From positions 1,178,001 through 1,242,000 of the forward strand of contig NZ_RAPV01000002.1 in assembly GCF_003610295.1 (NCBI RefSeq): a stretch of 64,000 bases of DNA. The letters are read 5' to 3'. The position numbers and the translations under genes are program-made. Below are positions 54,150 to 63,631 of this stretch, piece by piece (within the stretch, counting starts at the first letter, position 1; each line of letters opens with the position of its first letter). This stretch comes from Paraburkholderia sp. BL23I1N1. GTDB taxonomy: Bacteria; Pseudomonadota; Gammaproteobacteria; Burkholderiales; Burkholderiaceae. Below the pieces are notes generated by a model, which was given only the letters and a program-made list of their open reading frames with translations, ran no database searches and had not been told where the DNA came from.

Positions 54150-56099
54150 TCAAATACCCGCATACCCCACCGGAACCGTCGAATTGCTCTTCGCAACTGA
54201 CGCGTTGTTCGACACCACATACACCGGCGATTCGGTCAGGTTGAGCGTCAGCGTGCCATTGCTGTAATTCGCGCTCGACGCATTGCCCATCATGTCGACG
54301 ACCTTCACGGTGCCGCTCGTGCCCGGTGCGTCCACCGTGAGGGTGTACGGCACGCTGTAGCTCGAGCTGAACCCGGCGCTTGCGCTCCACACATTGTTGT
54401 TGTGTGCCCACAAGGCGGTGATCACCGCGCCGTTGCCCACCTGCTGGAACGCATAGGCATAGACACCGGTCGGCGTGCCGTTCACCGGACCGAGCGTATG
54501 GGTGCCGTCGAGCGTATGCGTCATGGCGCTGATGGCCATCGCGACCGGTTTCGGGCTGATGTTCGATGCGCCGAATGCACCTTGTGCGTCGTTCAGATCG
54601 AAGAACGTGCCATAGCCGACTTCACCCGGATAGTCCGCGCCGTAGAACACGTAGGTCTGATCCGCGCCTTCGCCCAGCGTAATGATGTGCATGCGCGCGG
54701 CAACCGCCGCTTGTGCATACAGCACGTTCGCGGTCGGATAGTTCGGGCCGTACGAGGTGCCGAGGTCGTAGCTGATGCCGGCTTCCGTCGAGAACAGCTT
54801 CATGCCCGAACGGTAATCCTTGGCCATTTCCGCGCGCAGATCGCGCATCTGGCCGCGCAGGGAACCTTCGGCGGTCGACGGGTCGGCGTCGTAACGCTCC
54901 GGCGGGTGCGACGGCGAGGTGCCCGCGTCGTAGTAACCGTGCGTGGCGACAGCGTCGATGTACTGGCCGAAGCCGAGCGGCGCGAGACGCTTCAGGCGTG
55001 TCGTGGTCAGGCTCGGGAACGCATCGGTCGGGCCCATTACCACCGCGCTCGGATCAGTCGAGTGAATGCCTTGATAGACGGACTGATACAGCGCGATGAA
55101 GTTGGCGTCGGTGTCGCTCCAGAACTGGTTGGGCTCCCACGTCACCTGATAGTAGTTCGCCGACTGGGTCGGGAAATACGCCGCGCGAATCGCATTCGAT
55201 TCCGTGCCCACGCGGCTCATGTAGCTCTGGTAATACGAAAGATTGGTCGGCACGCTCGTGTCGTCCTGGAACGCACCGGTGCTGCTCGCCCACGCGGGAA
55301 TGCCGTCGAGACGGATCAGGCGCATCACGTTGCCGGTCTTGTAGAACGGATCGAGATTGCTGGCCGAAGGAATGAACGTGTTCGCTCCGTTCGGCTCCAT
55401 CGTCGACATCTGGCGGTCGTCGATCGTCGACGAAATGCCGAGGGCGGCGAGCAGGGGGCCGTTGTCGTTCGCGCCTTGCATGCCGAAGCGATGCTGTTCC
55501 TGACGTGCGTAGGTGACCGCAGGTACGACGCCAGACAGGTTCGGCAACACACCGAAGGTGGCGATCCCAACCGGACGCGTGCCGGCTTGCGGCAACTGGC
55601 CGCCGTTCTGCGCGAGCGTGCCGGACGCCGCGAAATAGCCCGCGAGCGTCGAGGTGCAGTTGAGCGTGATGGTTTTCGAACCGCTCGGCACGGCGGTGCT
55701 GCCGCTCGCCGCAACGCGGCCGACGGTGTCCGTGACGGCCCAGTTCAACGTGTCGGCGTTCGGCACATTGGTGCTGAAGGCGAGCTGGAACGTGCTGCCT
55801 GCGGCGAAGATGCGTGTGCCGTCAGCGCTCGGCGTGTCGGCGGAAAGGGTGGCGCTGCCGGAGCCTGCCGAGATGGCCGGCGACGCGCAGCTCAGTGCCG
55901 CGACGACGTTGCCCGCGCCATTCACCGTGGCGGTGCCGCCGGTGCTGCTGTTGCCTGCCGCGGTCGAGGCAGACGAGCTGGATGGGCTGGCGGTGCCGTT
56001 GGCCTGGGTTGCCGCGCTGCTGGTGGAGCTGCCACCGCCGCCGCCGCAACCGGCTAGCGCCAAAGAAAGTGTCGAGAGTAGAAGGAGTTGCGATTTCAT
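54150..56099 (-). CDS. Exported clan GH-A-like glycoside hydrolase lipoprotein
   Basis: 649 aa from ATG 56099. Lipobox LALAGC, so it is lipidated, followed by a Gly/Ser/Thr-rich linker. An N-terminal beta domain (about 90-180) precedes a TIM-barrel-like region with YYQVTWEPN (E322, candidate acid/base) and LFSTEAGISYD (E439, candidate nucleophile), a retaining GH-A arrangement like GH39/GH5. The C-terminus is a beta-sandwich. Paralogue of 61337-63631. In such EPS settings these enzymes trim or remodel the polymer. The GH family number is inferred. Confidence 0.75.
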   Translation of the reverse strand: MKSQLLLLSTLSLALAGCGGGGGSSTSSAATQANGTASPSSSSASTAAGNSSTGGTATVNGAGNVVAALSCASPAISAGSGSATLSADTPSADGTRIFAAGSTFQLAFSTNVPNADTLNWAVTDTVGRVAASGSTAVPSGSKTITLNCTSTLAGYFAASGTLAQNGGQLPQAGTRPVGIATFGVLPNLSGVVPAVTYARQEQHRFGMQGANDNGPLLAALGISSTIDDRQMSTMEPNGANTFIPSASNLDPFYKTGNVMRLIRLDGIPAWASSTGAFQDDTSVPTNLSYYQSYMSRVGTESNAIRAAYFPTQSANYYQVTWEPNQFWSDTDANFIALYQSVYQGIHSTDPSAVVMGPTDAFPSLTTTRLKRLAPLGFGQYIDAVATHGYYDAGTSPSHPPERYDADPSTAEGSLRGQMRDLRAEMAKDYRSGMKLFSTEAGISYDLGTSYGPNYPTANVLYAQAAVAARMHIITLGEGADQTYVFYGADYPGEVGYGTFFDLNDAQGAFGASNISPKPVAMAISAMTHTLDGTHTLGPVNGTPTGVYAYAFQQVGNGAVITALWAHNNNVWSASAGFSSSYSVPYTLTVDAPGTSGTVKVVDMMGNASSANYSNGTLTLNLTESPVYVVSNNASVAKSNSTVPVGYAGI

Positions 56100-56822
56100 C
56101 AATCTCTACCAATGCATGAGCAGAACGTTCATTCACCTCTTCGCGCAACGCGCGTCGGGAGACGGAGTGAACAGAAATTAATGTCGTACGAATCCGTGCC
56201 GCTCGTCATGGCGGATTTGGCGGAATCGGACGACCAGGGAAGGTGCGACGAAAACAACCAATGTCTTGAGGAACAACGCAGTTCACATCACAGTGCTCGA
56301 GTTCATGGCGCTGCTCAATGAACTTTTTACTGTCCTGTAAGAAAGAGTGGCTTTTGATAAGGCGAATCGACCGCAACAATACGCATTAGTATGCTTAAAA
56401 GAAGTAACGAGTCGTTACATATGAACAATAGTGCAGTACTAATTGCTTTGATCGCATCAAAAAATACGGATGGCGAGACTCGTCTTTATCCGCCAGACAA
56501 AAGTGGGGTCGAAAAGATTTGAAACGGATAACCAACGATGAGAATTGGCGTAAACCGCGGTGCAATGGGCGATAGCGCTCATTCCATAGCCGAAGGAGCC
56601 TTGGAGATGGCGGAAAAGTGCTGGGCCTTCGGTGTAACGTTTCTTCGCGACCGTGACTTCGCGGCGGACCTGTCGCTGTTTTGTGAAAGACGAGACCGCG
56701 TTCTGAAAAAAGGGGCGCGTCAGATAATCAATGATGGGATGTCGTTTTTTTAGGGACCGGTACTTGCTGGTCGGCATGTCCATCCGCTGCGCAAAAAGGG
56801 CGGTTATCCAGAGAGATAAATC
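56100..56822. other. Intergenic region upstream of the GT4 gene
   Basis: About 720 bp, AT-richer than its flanks. Opposed short frames at 56457-56846 and 56538-56753 look like chance. It probably holds the divergent promoters for the hydrolase and GT4 genes. Confidence 0.5.
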
Positions 56823-57908
56823 GTGAGAATTCTTCAGTTGGTTCACGCACCGCGACTATCCGGGGCGGAAGTACTGGTCAAGGGGCTCGCCATTCATCAT
56901 CAGCGCGATGGCCATGAGGTCTGCATGGCGTCGCTGCTTCCACAGCAGGACGATTTCGTTGCAATTCGCGCGGAGCTCGAGGCCGCGGGCGTCACCTGTC
57001 TGTTCCCGACCATCCACCACGGCCGGGTGGGAAAACTGCTGCACCTGTATCGGGTGGTGCGTGAGTTCCGTCCCGACTTCATCGTGGCTCACGCCACGCT
57101 CGCCGCACTCTATGTGCGTCTTCTGCCCGTGCATACGCCGATTGCCTGGGTGATGCACTCCGGCGTGAACGACTTCGAGAACGGCGCGCTCAAGCAGGCC
57201 GAGCGCCTGCTGTCACGACGGGCGAGGGCGATCATCGGTGTGTCGCAGCAAAATATCGACGACTACCTGAGAGAGATCGGCAAACATCCGGCGATGGTCG
57301 TGATCCCGAACGGCGTGGATGCATCGCTGTTTGCGCAGGACAGCGGCGCATCGGTACCGGATATGGCCGTGCCTGCGAAGCAGATCGTTCAGCTAGGCCG
57401 CTATATAGAAGGCAAGAGCCAGTTGCACACGATCCGCGCGTTCGAGCGTGTGGTGCAGAGCGAGCCCGAGGCGCGCCTGCTGCTGTGTGGTGTCGTCGAA
57501 GAAGTCGCTTATCACGAGGCGGTCGTGTCGCTCGTTCATCAACTCGGGTTGGAAAGCCGCGTGACGGTATGCGGGCCGCGCTCGGATGTCGCCGCGATCC
57601 TGCGCGCCTCGCGTGTTTTCGCCATGCCTTCGCAGTTCGAAGCGCAGAGCATCGGTTTTCTGGAGGCGCTTGCCTCGGGCATTCCTGTCGTGGCGAGCCG
57701 GATTCCGTCGTTCGGCTTTGCCAGTGGATTTGCCGGCGTCAGTCTCGTGGATACAGCCGATCCTGAGGCCTACAGCCGCGCCTTGCTCCGTGCGCTCGAC
57801 ATGCCGCGCGCGAACCGGCAACTGGCGGGATACACGTTGCATGACACCGCGGATCGCTACATGACGATCGCGCGGCAGTTCGTCCGGACGCTGCAGGTGT
57901 CGGCCTGA
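56823..57908 (+). CDS. GT4-family glycosyltransferase
   Basis: A 361-aa GT-B retaining glycosyltransferase. N-terminal acceptor half (MRILQLVHAPRLSGAEVLVKGLAIHHQRDGHEV), junction GVSQQNIDDYLREI…VVIPNGVD, and donor half with the EX7E motif (SQFEAQSIGFLEALASGIPVV). Uses a nucleotide-sugar in the cytosol for polysaccharide or glycolipid assembly. Gmm and PIG-L neighbours suggest mannose-containing surface polysaccharide. The start at ATG 56823 fits the family. Confidence 0.9.
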   Translation: MRILQLVHAPRLSGAEVLVKGLAIHHQRDGHEVCMASLLPQQDDFVAIRAELEAAGVTCLFPTIHHGRVGKLLHLYRVVREFRPDFIVAHATLAALYVRLLPVHTPIAWVMHSGVNDFENGALKQAERLLSRRARAIIGVSQQNIDDYLREIGKHPAMVVIPNGVDASLFAQDSGASVPDMAVPAKQIVQLGRYIEGKSQLHTIRAFERVVQSEPEARLLLCGVVEEVAYHEAVVSLVHQLGLESRVTVCGPRSDVAAILRASRVFAMPSQFEAQSIGFLEALASGIPVVASRIPSFGFASGFAGVSLVDTADPEAYSRALLRALDMPRANRQLAGYTLHDTADRYMTIARQFVRTLQVSA

Positions 57909-57933
57909 ACCGCGCCGGATCGAGAGGCTCGCG

Positions 57934-60315
57934 CTACTGCGCCAATCGGTCGATGCGCACCGTCTCCGAGAATAGTCCCGGCAATTCACCGAGATCCTGG
58001 GCTGCGCCCAGCGCAAAGCCGTCGCCTACCGGGTAGCGCGTCAGCGCCGGTGCGCCGCCGGTGAAATAGAAATCGCCGAGCGTCGCGTCGACTCTCCGGT
58101 AAAGCACGAGCGCCGCATTGCGCTTGTCGCGCACGAAAAGCGGAAAGACATCCGCCCACGACATGCCGCGCAACGTCGCTGCCTGGACCGGCGTACTCCG
58201 CGCGTCCGCCGTGTCGAGCGTGGCAACATCGATGACCGCGTCCTCAGTTGTCCCATCGAAATGTGGCGTCAGAAGAATCAGCGTATTGCTCGCTTTGCCG
58301 CGCACGGCCCCGACCGTCACCTTGACGAAATCGGGCAGGAAATTCGCCGGCAATTGTCTGCGTTCGCCGACGGTCATGCGTGCGCCGTCGTTGACGATTT
58401 GCGTGAGCGCGACCCGACCGTCCGCACCCTCCACCGCGACCAGTGACGCGCGTGATCCTGAAACCCGGACCGGCAGAAGATTGGCGCTTCGCTCCAGGGT
58501 TTTGGCCTGTGCCATGAGTATCGGCGCCGCGCCGGTTGAGCCCGTGGAAGACGCCAGCCAGAGGTCGAGCCCGCTATCGGTCCGTTTTTGTGCGATCAGC
58601 ACGCCGGCACGTCCCGTTCCGCTGAAATCCGCCGCCACATATTGCTGCGTCAGATCGGGTCTGAACGCATTGCCGGTCTGGAGCCAGAGACGTGGGGCCT
58701 CCAAGCGATCGCCTGTACTGCGAAGCAACCAGAACGCCGTGCCGCCGTGGCGGGCGGTGATCACCATCACGTCCGCTTTGCCATCGCCATCGAAGTCGCC
58801 GAGCAGAAAGCGCGCGCTGTCGAAGCACAACGTGTCATCCGAGCAACTTGGCGCCGTGGCGACGGGATCGAACGGAACGGTGCTCGCGTACCAAAGCGCG
58901 GGCGGCGACGCTTTGACGAGCGACGCCGCATACACGTTGAATCCGGGCCCGCCGTGCTGTCGCTGCACATAGACAGCGGCCTGGTCGCCCGTGCCGGCAA
59001 TGTCGCCAACCATCGCGGTAGCGAGCCGCAGATCGGTTGCCTGGGTGTGTTGCGTGGTCGCCCAACGGAAACGTGTGGTGAGGAGGGTGCAGCCGCGCAT
59101 GGTGAGCTTGCCGTCGTTTTCGCCGAGACAGTGCCGCAGCGGCGTATAGACGAGGCCGAAGTCCCACGGTGTCCAGCGCTGCGCCATGTCCCATTGATCG
59201 CAGGTCTCGGAGATCAGATAGCCGTCGCGTTCGGCGATGCATTGTGAAGTCGCGACGCTGACGAGCGCGGCGTTGCGCGTGTTGCCGGGATACACGGTCA
59301 GCGGATCCCAGCGCCATTGCTGGGCCGTCGAGCCCGTGCACGCGGCAAGCGTCGGCGCCTGGCCGCTGCCCGCAGCGGTCAGGCAACGGGTCGCCGCCGC
59401 ATTGAATAGCTGGATGGGATGCGACTGGAAATCCGCGACGTGGCGATCGCTACGATCGGCGAATGCATAGCGGCGCGCGACCCAATTGCCATTCCATTGA
59501 AACTCGCCGAATACGTGCGAATACTCGCTGCCGTCCACAGAGAAATAGCTGGCGACAATGTCGCGCTTGCGCTGAACTTCAGCCGCCGGCACGTTGCCGG
59601 GCCAGTCGCCGGTTGGATAGGTGATGTGGTATTCGATCGGCACGCTTTTGTTCAGCGTCAGGGCGACGTGGCGCGTGATGCGCGCGGCGTAGATATGGTC
59701 GGGGTGCTCGAGAAACGGCACCGTGTCCGGATTGAGTGTGTAGATCTCCGACGCCTCGGCGAGTATCGCCTTTAGCGTGGCCGATAGCGAGGTCCGGTCG
59801 TATTGCACACGCACGGAACCGTCGGCGTTCATCGGATAGGTGGAGAGCGTGGCGTGCTGCTCCCACAGGAGACCGAGCGGTTCGCGGCCGCCGCGCACGG
59901 CGCCGCCGGGCAGGCGGAGTTCGAGCAGACGGACCCGCGGCTTCGCTTTCAGCACCATCTCATGCACGAGCTTGCCGGCAATTGGAATATTCGTCTCGTT
60001 CCATTCGTTAGGCACGCCCGCCATACGCGCATAAGCGAGCCGTGAAGCCCGCTCGCGGGTCAGCACGTAAGCGAAATTCGCACCGTTGGCGCCGCCGATC
60101 AGATGCACGGTGGTGATGCACCAGCCGGCGTCGAGCCGTTCGCTGATGGCGGGGTCCACGAAAAGCAGATCGTCATCGAGGTGGGCGACGACGGTGACCA
60201 GCGTACCGGCCCCGCAATCCGCCGCGCGCGCCGGACCGGGAAAGAGAGCGAAGAAAAGAAACGCCAGGAAGGCAATGGATGAATCGCGAACGAGCCTGGT
60301 TGCCGATGATCGCAT
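57934..60315 (-). CDS. Exported PIG-L deacetylase with ricin-type lectin and FG-GAP repeats
   Basis: 793 aa from ATG 60315. Signal peptide (cleavage after ARA, 31). PIG-L N-acetylglucosaminyl deacetylase domain: VVAHLDDDLLF (H44, D46-D48; the usual HPDD is HLDD) and EHPDHIYAARITRHVAL supply the zinc ligands. A ricin-type beta-trefoil follows (about 310-440; repeated QQWRWD, AQRWTP). FG-GAP/VCBS-like repeats come next (LLGDFDGDGKADVMV, ADFSGTGRAGVL). It probably deacetylates an exported polysaccharide in the periplasm. The lectin would add binding. It is convergent with the GT4 gene. Confidence 0.85.
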   Translation of the reverse strand: MRSSATRLVRDSSIAFLAFLFFALFPGPARAADCGAGTLVTVVAHLDDDLLFVDPAISERLDAGWCITTVHLIGGANGANFAYVLTRERASRLAYARMAGVPNEWNETNIPIAGKLVHEMVLKAKPRVRLLELRLPGGAVRGGREPLGLLWEQHATLSTYPMNADGSVRVQYDRTSLSATLKAILAEASEIYTLNPDTVPFLEHPDHIYAARITRHVALTLNKSVPIEYHITYPTGDWPGNVPAAEVQRKRDIVASYFSVDGSEYSHVFGEFQWNGNWVARRYAFADRSDRHVADFQSHPIQLFNAAATRCLTAAGSGQAPTLAACTGSTAQQWRWDPLTVYPGNTRNAALVSVATSQCIAERDGYLISETCDQWDMAQRWTPWDFGLVYTPLRHCLGENDGKLTMRGCTLLTTRFRWATTQHTQATDLRLATAMVGDIAGTGDQAAVYVQRQHGGPGFNVYAASLVKASPPALWYASTVPFDPVATAPSCSDDTLCFDSARFLLGDFDGDGKADVMVITARHGGTAFWLLRSTGDRLEAPRLWLQTGNAFRPDLTQQYVAADFSGTGRAGVLIAQKRTDSGLDLWLASSTGSTGAAPILMAQAKTLERSANLLPVRVSGSRASLVAVEGADGRVALTQIVNDGARMTVGERRQLPANFLPDFVKVTVGAVRGKASNTLILLTPHFDGTTEDAVIDVATLDTADARSTPVQAATLRGMSWADVFPLFVRDKRNAALVLYRRVDATLGDFYFTGGAPALTRYPVGDGFALGAAQDLGELPGLFSETVRIDRLAQ

Positions 60316-60461
60316 GTTGATTCGAGCCCTGATTGTTAGCTCGATCATACTGTATCGGCGTGGGCCGCCAAGTTGGCGAACTCACAGTGGGCACTACTTT
60401 TGCCAGCCGGCGATCGATCATGCCGGCATCGGCACCTTCAACACTCGCGCTACCGCCAGCA

Positions 60462-60914
60462 CTAGCGGAAATAAGCCTTGGTGTTCTCGTGAACATCGGC
60501 ACGCGCGAGCAGCTCCGCGGGCGCGAGCCAGAGATATTCGCTGTGCTGGTCAAGCCGGCCGACCGAGACGGTGCTGGTGAACTGCAGCGCATACGCCAGC
60601 ACGATGTAGTGCGTCGACACGTCCGGCTCGGCGGCGAAATTGTCGGGGTAGTGGTGCTCGAAAACGCCCTCGAAGCGCCCAGTCGAGCGCACCAGTCTTG
60701 CTATGCCCAATTCGGCGTCGGCAATGCGTGTGAACGCGGCGTCGAGTGTTTCGTCCTTATGAATACGCCCGCCAGGAACGAACCAGGTGCCGCGCGCGGG
60801 GCGATTGCGCCGACAGCCGATCAACACGCGGCCCTCGGCGTCGCTGACGATCAGATCGATTGAGACCAGCGGCGTCAGACGCACTACGTCGAGGAAATCG
60901 ATCTCGGTCAGCAT
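60462..60914 (-). CDS. gmm: GDP-mannose mannosyl hydrolase (Nudix)
   Basis: 150 aa. VVRLTPLVSIDLIVSDAEGRVLIG and GTWFVPGGRIHKDETLDAAFTRIADAELG form the modified Nudix box of Gmm/WcaH enzymes (Gly-rich with the REUXEE Glu changed), followed by THYIVLAYAL and HSEYLWLAPAELLA. Hydrolyses GDP-mannose or GDP-glucose to GDP and sugar, tuning nucleotide-sugar supply for polysaccharide synthesis. Complete, cytosolic. Confidence 0.9.
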   Translation of the reverse strand: MLTEIDFLDVVRLTPLVSIDLIVSDAEGRVLIGCRRNRPARGTWFVPGGRIHKDETLDAAFTRIADAELGIARLVRSTGRFEGVFEHHYPDNFAAEPDVSTHYIVLAYALQFTSTVSVGRLDQHSEYLWLAPAELLARADVHENTKAYFR

Positions 60915-61006
60915 GTCATCTCCAATGGGCCGTGCGGCAATTGAGCGAGGGGTGATCGTGGGGAAACCTGAAGCGAAGCTGAAGCCGCTGCTAGTAAGCC
61001 AGTAAG

Positions 61007-61156
61007 CTAGTAATCTTGACGATGCTCATCGGTCCTGGCGAGACGATTTGAGACACTCGCGAGCAGTAGTGCGACCAGAATCGCGCCGATCGTGGCGAAG
61101 AGAAATGCCCCGACTGCCGCAGCTAGCACTAGCATTGTCCATGCGAGGCCATTCAT
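61007..61156 (-). CDS. Small membrane protein (49 aa)
   Basis: A frame from ATG 61156 to TAG 61007-61009: MNGLAWTMLVLAAAVGAFLF, a continuing hydrophobic stretch, then a basic/acidic tail (SNRLARTDEHRQDY). One transmembrane segment, probably two short ones. GGAG lies 7 nt before the ATG. Below usual annotation thresholds. It sits between Gmm and the second hydrolase on the same strand. Confidence 0.6.
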   Translation of the reverse strand: MNGLAWTMLVLAAAVGAFLFATIGAILVALLLASVSNRLARTDEHRQDY

Positions 61157-61336
61157 CTCCTGACTCCAGCGTGTTGTTAGGCATGCAGAGCAGCATCCGC
61201 CTGGATTCTACGTGCGCAAACAGCGACTGGCCCTGTCACAACACGCCGAAATATCGGCGCATCGCGACACCGAGCCGTGTTCATCCAGGCGCCGGCACGG
61301 CCACACCATGCAACATCCGCACCATGCTCGGCACAG

Positions 61337-63631
61337 CTACCGAGGAACGTAACCCTCCGGAGTCGTGACCGCGTCCTTGAACACGCCGGCGTTGGCGGAG
61401 ACCACATAGATGGGCGATGGCGACAGCTTGAGGGTCGCAACGCCGTCGCGATAGGGCAAGCTCGATGCGTTGCCCATCATGTCGAACGCGGTCACTTCGC
61501 CCGACGTGCCGGGCGCGTCGACCCGCAGACGATAATCCGCGCTTTGGCTCGCGTTGAAGCCGGTTTTGGCGTTCCACGCGTCGTTGTCGTGTGTCCACAG
61601 CGCGGTCACGATCTTGCCGTCGCCGAGCCGGCGGAATGCATACGCGTAGACGCCTTTGGGCGTTCCCTTGAGCGGCCCGAGCGTCTCCGTTCCGTCGATG
61701 ATCCGCGTCATCGCCGCCACCGCGAGCGCGGCGGGTTTGGGGCTGATATGCGTGGGGCCATAGGCGCCATTCGGATGATCGAGCTCGAAGAAGATCCCGT
61801 AGCCTGGTGCGGCGTCCGGCATGTCCGCGAGGTAGAACACATAGGTCATGTCGGCGCCCTCGCCGAGCAGGATGAGATGCGTGCGCGCCACGACCGCGGC
61901 TTGCGCATACAGCACGTTCGCGTCCGGGTAGTTTTTGCCGTAGGCCTGCCCGATGTCGTAGCTGATACCGGTTTCGGTCACGAACAGCGGTGCGCCGGGT
62001 TTCAGGTACTGATGCATCTCATGGCGCAGCGCTCGCATCGCGGCGGGCAGCGCGCCCTGCACGGTGCCGAGATTGCCCGGGTCGGCTACACGCTCGGGGG
62101 GATGCGATGGCGTCGTGCCGATGTCGTAATAACCGTGAATCGTCATACCGTCCATATAGCGGCCGATTCCGAGCGGACCGAGACGGCGCATCCAACTGAC
62201 ATTCGCCTGCACCGAAGCGTACGTCACACCCATCACCACGGCATGCGGGTCCGTCTGATGAATGCCCTCCCAGACGGCCTTATACATCGCGACAAAATTC
62301 GCGTCGGTATCGCGCCACGGCAGTCCACCATCGGCGTCCGGTTCCCATGTCACCTGATAGTAGTTGTCGCGTTGTGTGGGGAAGTAGGTCATTCGCGTGC
62401 GGTTGGATTCGGCGCCGACTTTTGCCATGTAGTCCTTCATTTGCGCGAGCGAGGTGGGCACGTAGCTGTGCGTCTCTTTGCCCGTTGGGCTGGCCCACTG
62501 AGGAATGCCGTCGAGCTGGATCAGGCGCATGATGTCGCCGCGCCGGAAGTAGGGGAGTAACTGCTTGCTCGCGGGATCGAACGTGCCCGCCTTTTTAGGC
62601 TCTTCCATGTACCAGTTGCGGTTGTCGTTTGCCCACGAAAGGCCGAGCGCCGTATAGACCGGCCGGTAGCCGTCGCCGTCGCAGCAATGCTGTCCTGGCG
62701 CAAGGTAGGCGGTGCCCTGTCCGCCGAATCGATGCAGGTCCTCGTAGGGAACGCGTACGGCGGGTAAGGCCGCGGAGGTGTCGGGCAGTACGCCAAAGGT
62801 GGCGATGCCCGCAGGACGTGTGCCGCGCGATTCGAGCTGGCCGTGTGCGCGTTCCAGCGAAGCCGAGACGGCGAAGTAGCCGGCAATGCTCGACGCGCAA
62901 CTGAGGGTTGATAGCATGGCGCCCGCTGCAACGGGAAAGCGCCCGCTTGCGCGCACGGCATCCCAGCTGTCGCGGATTTGCCAGTTGAGCGTGTCGTTTT
63001 GTGCCGGTCGCGTGGTGAAGACGAGAGCGAACGGTTTGTCCGCTGCGAACAGGCGCGTGCCGTCGCTCGGCGTGTCCGCTTCCAGCAGATCGCCGTTTGC
63101 CGCTGCGCGCATCTGTGAAGAGGGCGCGGCGCAGCGCAGGCCCTGTCCGGGCGGCGCCTTTAATGCAGTGGGCACGGTGGGCGCCGATTCCGGCGCGGTG
63201 TCTGTGGTCGCAGCCGCAGCCGCAGCCGCCTTTGCCGCCGCGCTCGAATCAGCCGCCGTGAGTGCGACCGCGCAACGCTTCTCTACCCCTGGTGCCGGAT
63301 CGCCGAACACACCGTTATTGCACTCGGCACTGTTCGAGAACGTTTTGACGACGTGTTGCTCGGGCGTGCCGTACAGCACGTCACGCGTACCGCTGAACCG
63401 GCAGGTGCCGTATTCCGCCGCGCACGGTGCCCACTTTCTTCCGTCGACGCTCAGTTTGGCATTGCTCGCGCTGTCCGACCCCGTTGAAGGCCCTGCCGCA
63501 CGACACGATGAAGCCGCCATGCCCAGCAGGATAAATGCCGCCGCCGAGGCAGCAGCGTGTAGCGCCAACGCGTGGGCGGCAGGGGCTCTTTCGCGTGGTC
63601 GCAGCGCTTGATTTTCACGTACATTCGACAT
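61337..63631 (-). CDS. Exported clan GH-A-like glycoside hydrolase with N-terminal extra domain
   Basis: 764 aa from ATG 63631 (GGGGA upstream; an earlier in-frame start at 63748 is unlikely). Signal or lipoprotein-type leader (ILLGMAASSCRAAG). Residues about 60-120 resemble a small carbohydrate-binding-like domain (CRFSGTRDVLYGTPEQHVVKTF, FGDPAPGVEKRC). An Ala-rich linker leads to the catalytic part shared with 54150-56099: YYQVTWEPD (E430) and LFVTETGISYD (E553). Probably acts on the same class of polysaccharide. Confidence 0.75.
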   Translation of the reverse strand: MSNVRENQALRPRERAPAAHALALHAAASAAAFILLGMAASSCRAAGPSTGSDSASNAKLSVDGRKWAPCAAEYGTCRFSGTRDVLYGTPEQHVVKTFSNSAECNNGVFGDPAPGVEKRCAVALTAADSSAAAKAAAAAAATTDTAPESAPTVPTALKAPPGQGLRCAAPSSQMRAAANGDLLEADTPSDGTRLFAADKPFALVFTTRPAQNDTLNWQIRDSWDAVRASGRFPVAAGAMLSTLSCASSIAGYFAVSASLERAHGQLESRGTRPAGIATFGVLPDTSAALPAVRVPYEDLHRFGGQGTAYLAPGQHCCDGDGYRPVYTALGLSWANDNRNWYMEEPKKAGTFDPASKQLLPYFRRGDIMRLIQLDGIPQWASPTGKETHSYVPTSLAQMKDYMAKVGAESNRTRMTYFPTQRDNYYQVTWEPDADGGLPWRDTDANFVAMYKAVWEGIHQTDPHAVVMGVTYASVQANVSWMRRLGPLGIGRYMDGMTIHGYYDIGTTPSHPPERVADPGNLGTVQGALPAAMRALRHEMHQYLKPGAPLFVTETGISYDIGQAYGKNYPDANVLYAQAAVVARTHLILLGEGADMTYVFYLADMPDAAPGYGIFFELDHPNGAYGPTHISPKPAALAVAAMTRIIDGTETLGPLKGTPKGVYAYAFRRLGDGKIVTALWTHDNDAWNAKTGFNASQSADYRLRVDAPGTSGEVTAFDMMGNASSLPYRDGVATLKLSPSPIYVVSANAGVFKDAVTTPEGYVPR

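Noticed and set aside
54402..56057. 551-codon frame antisense to the lipoprotein hydrolase
   Set aside because: Low-complexity Arg/His/Ala composition typical of the shadow of a GC-rich gene. The sense strand has a lipobox and catalytic motifs.
56457..56846. 129-codon minus-strand frame upstream of the GT4 gene
   Set aside because: It overlaps the GT4 start and an opposite frame, with no domain or ribosome site.
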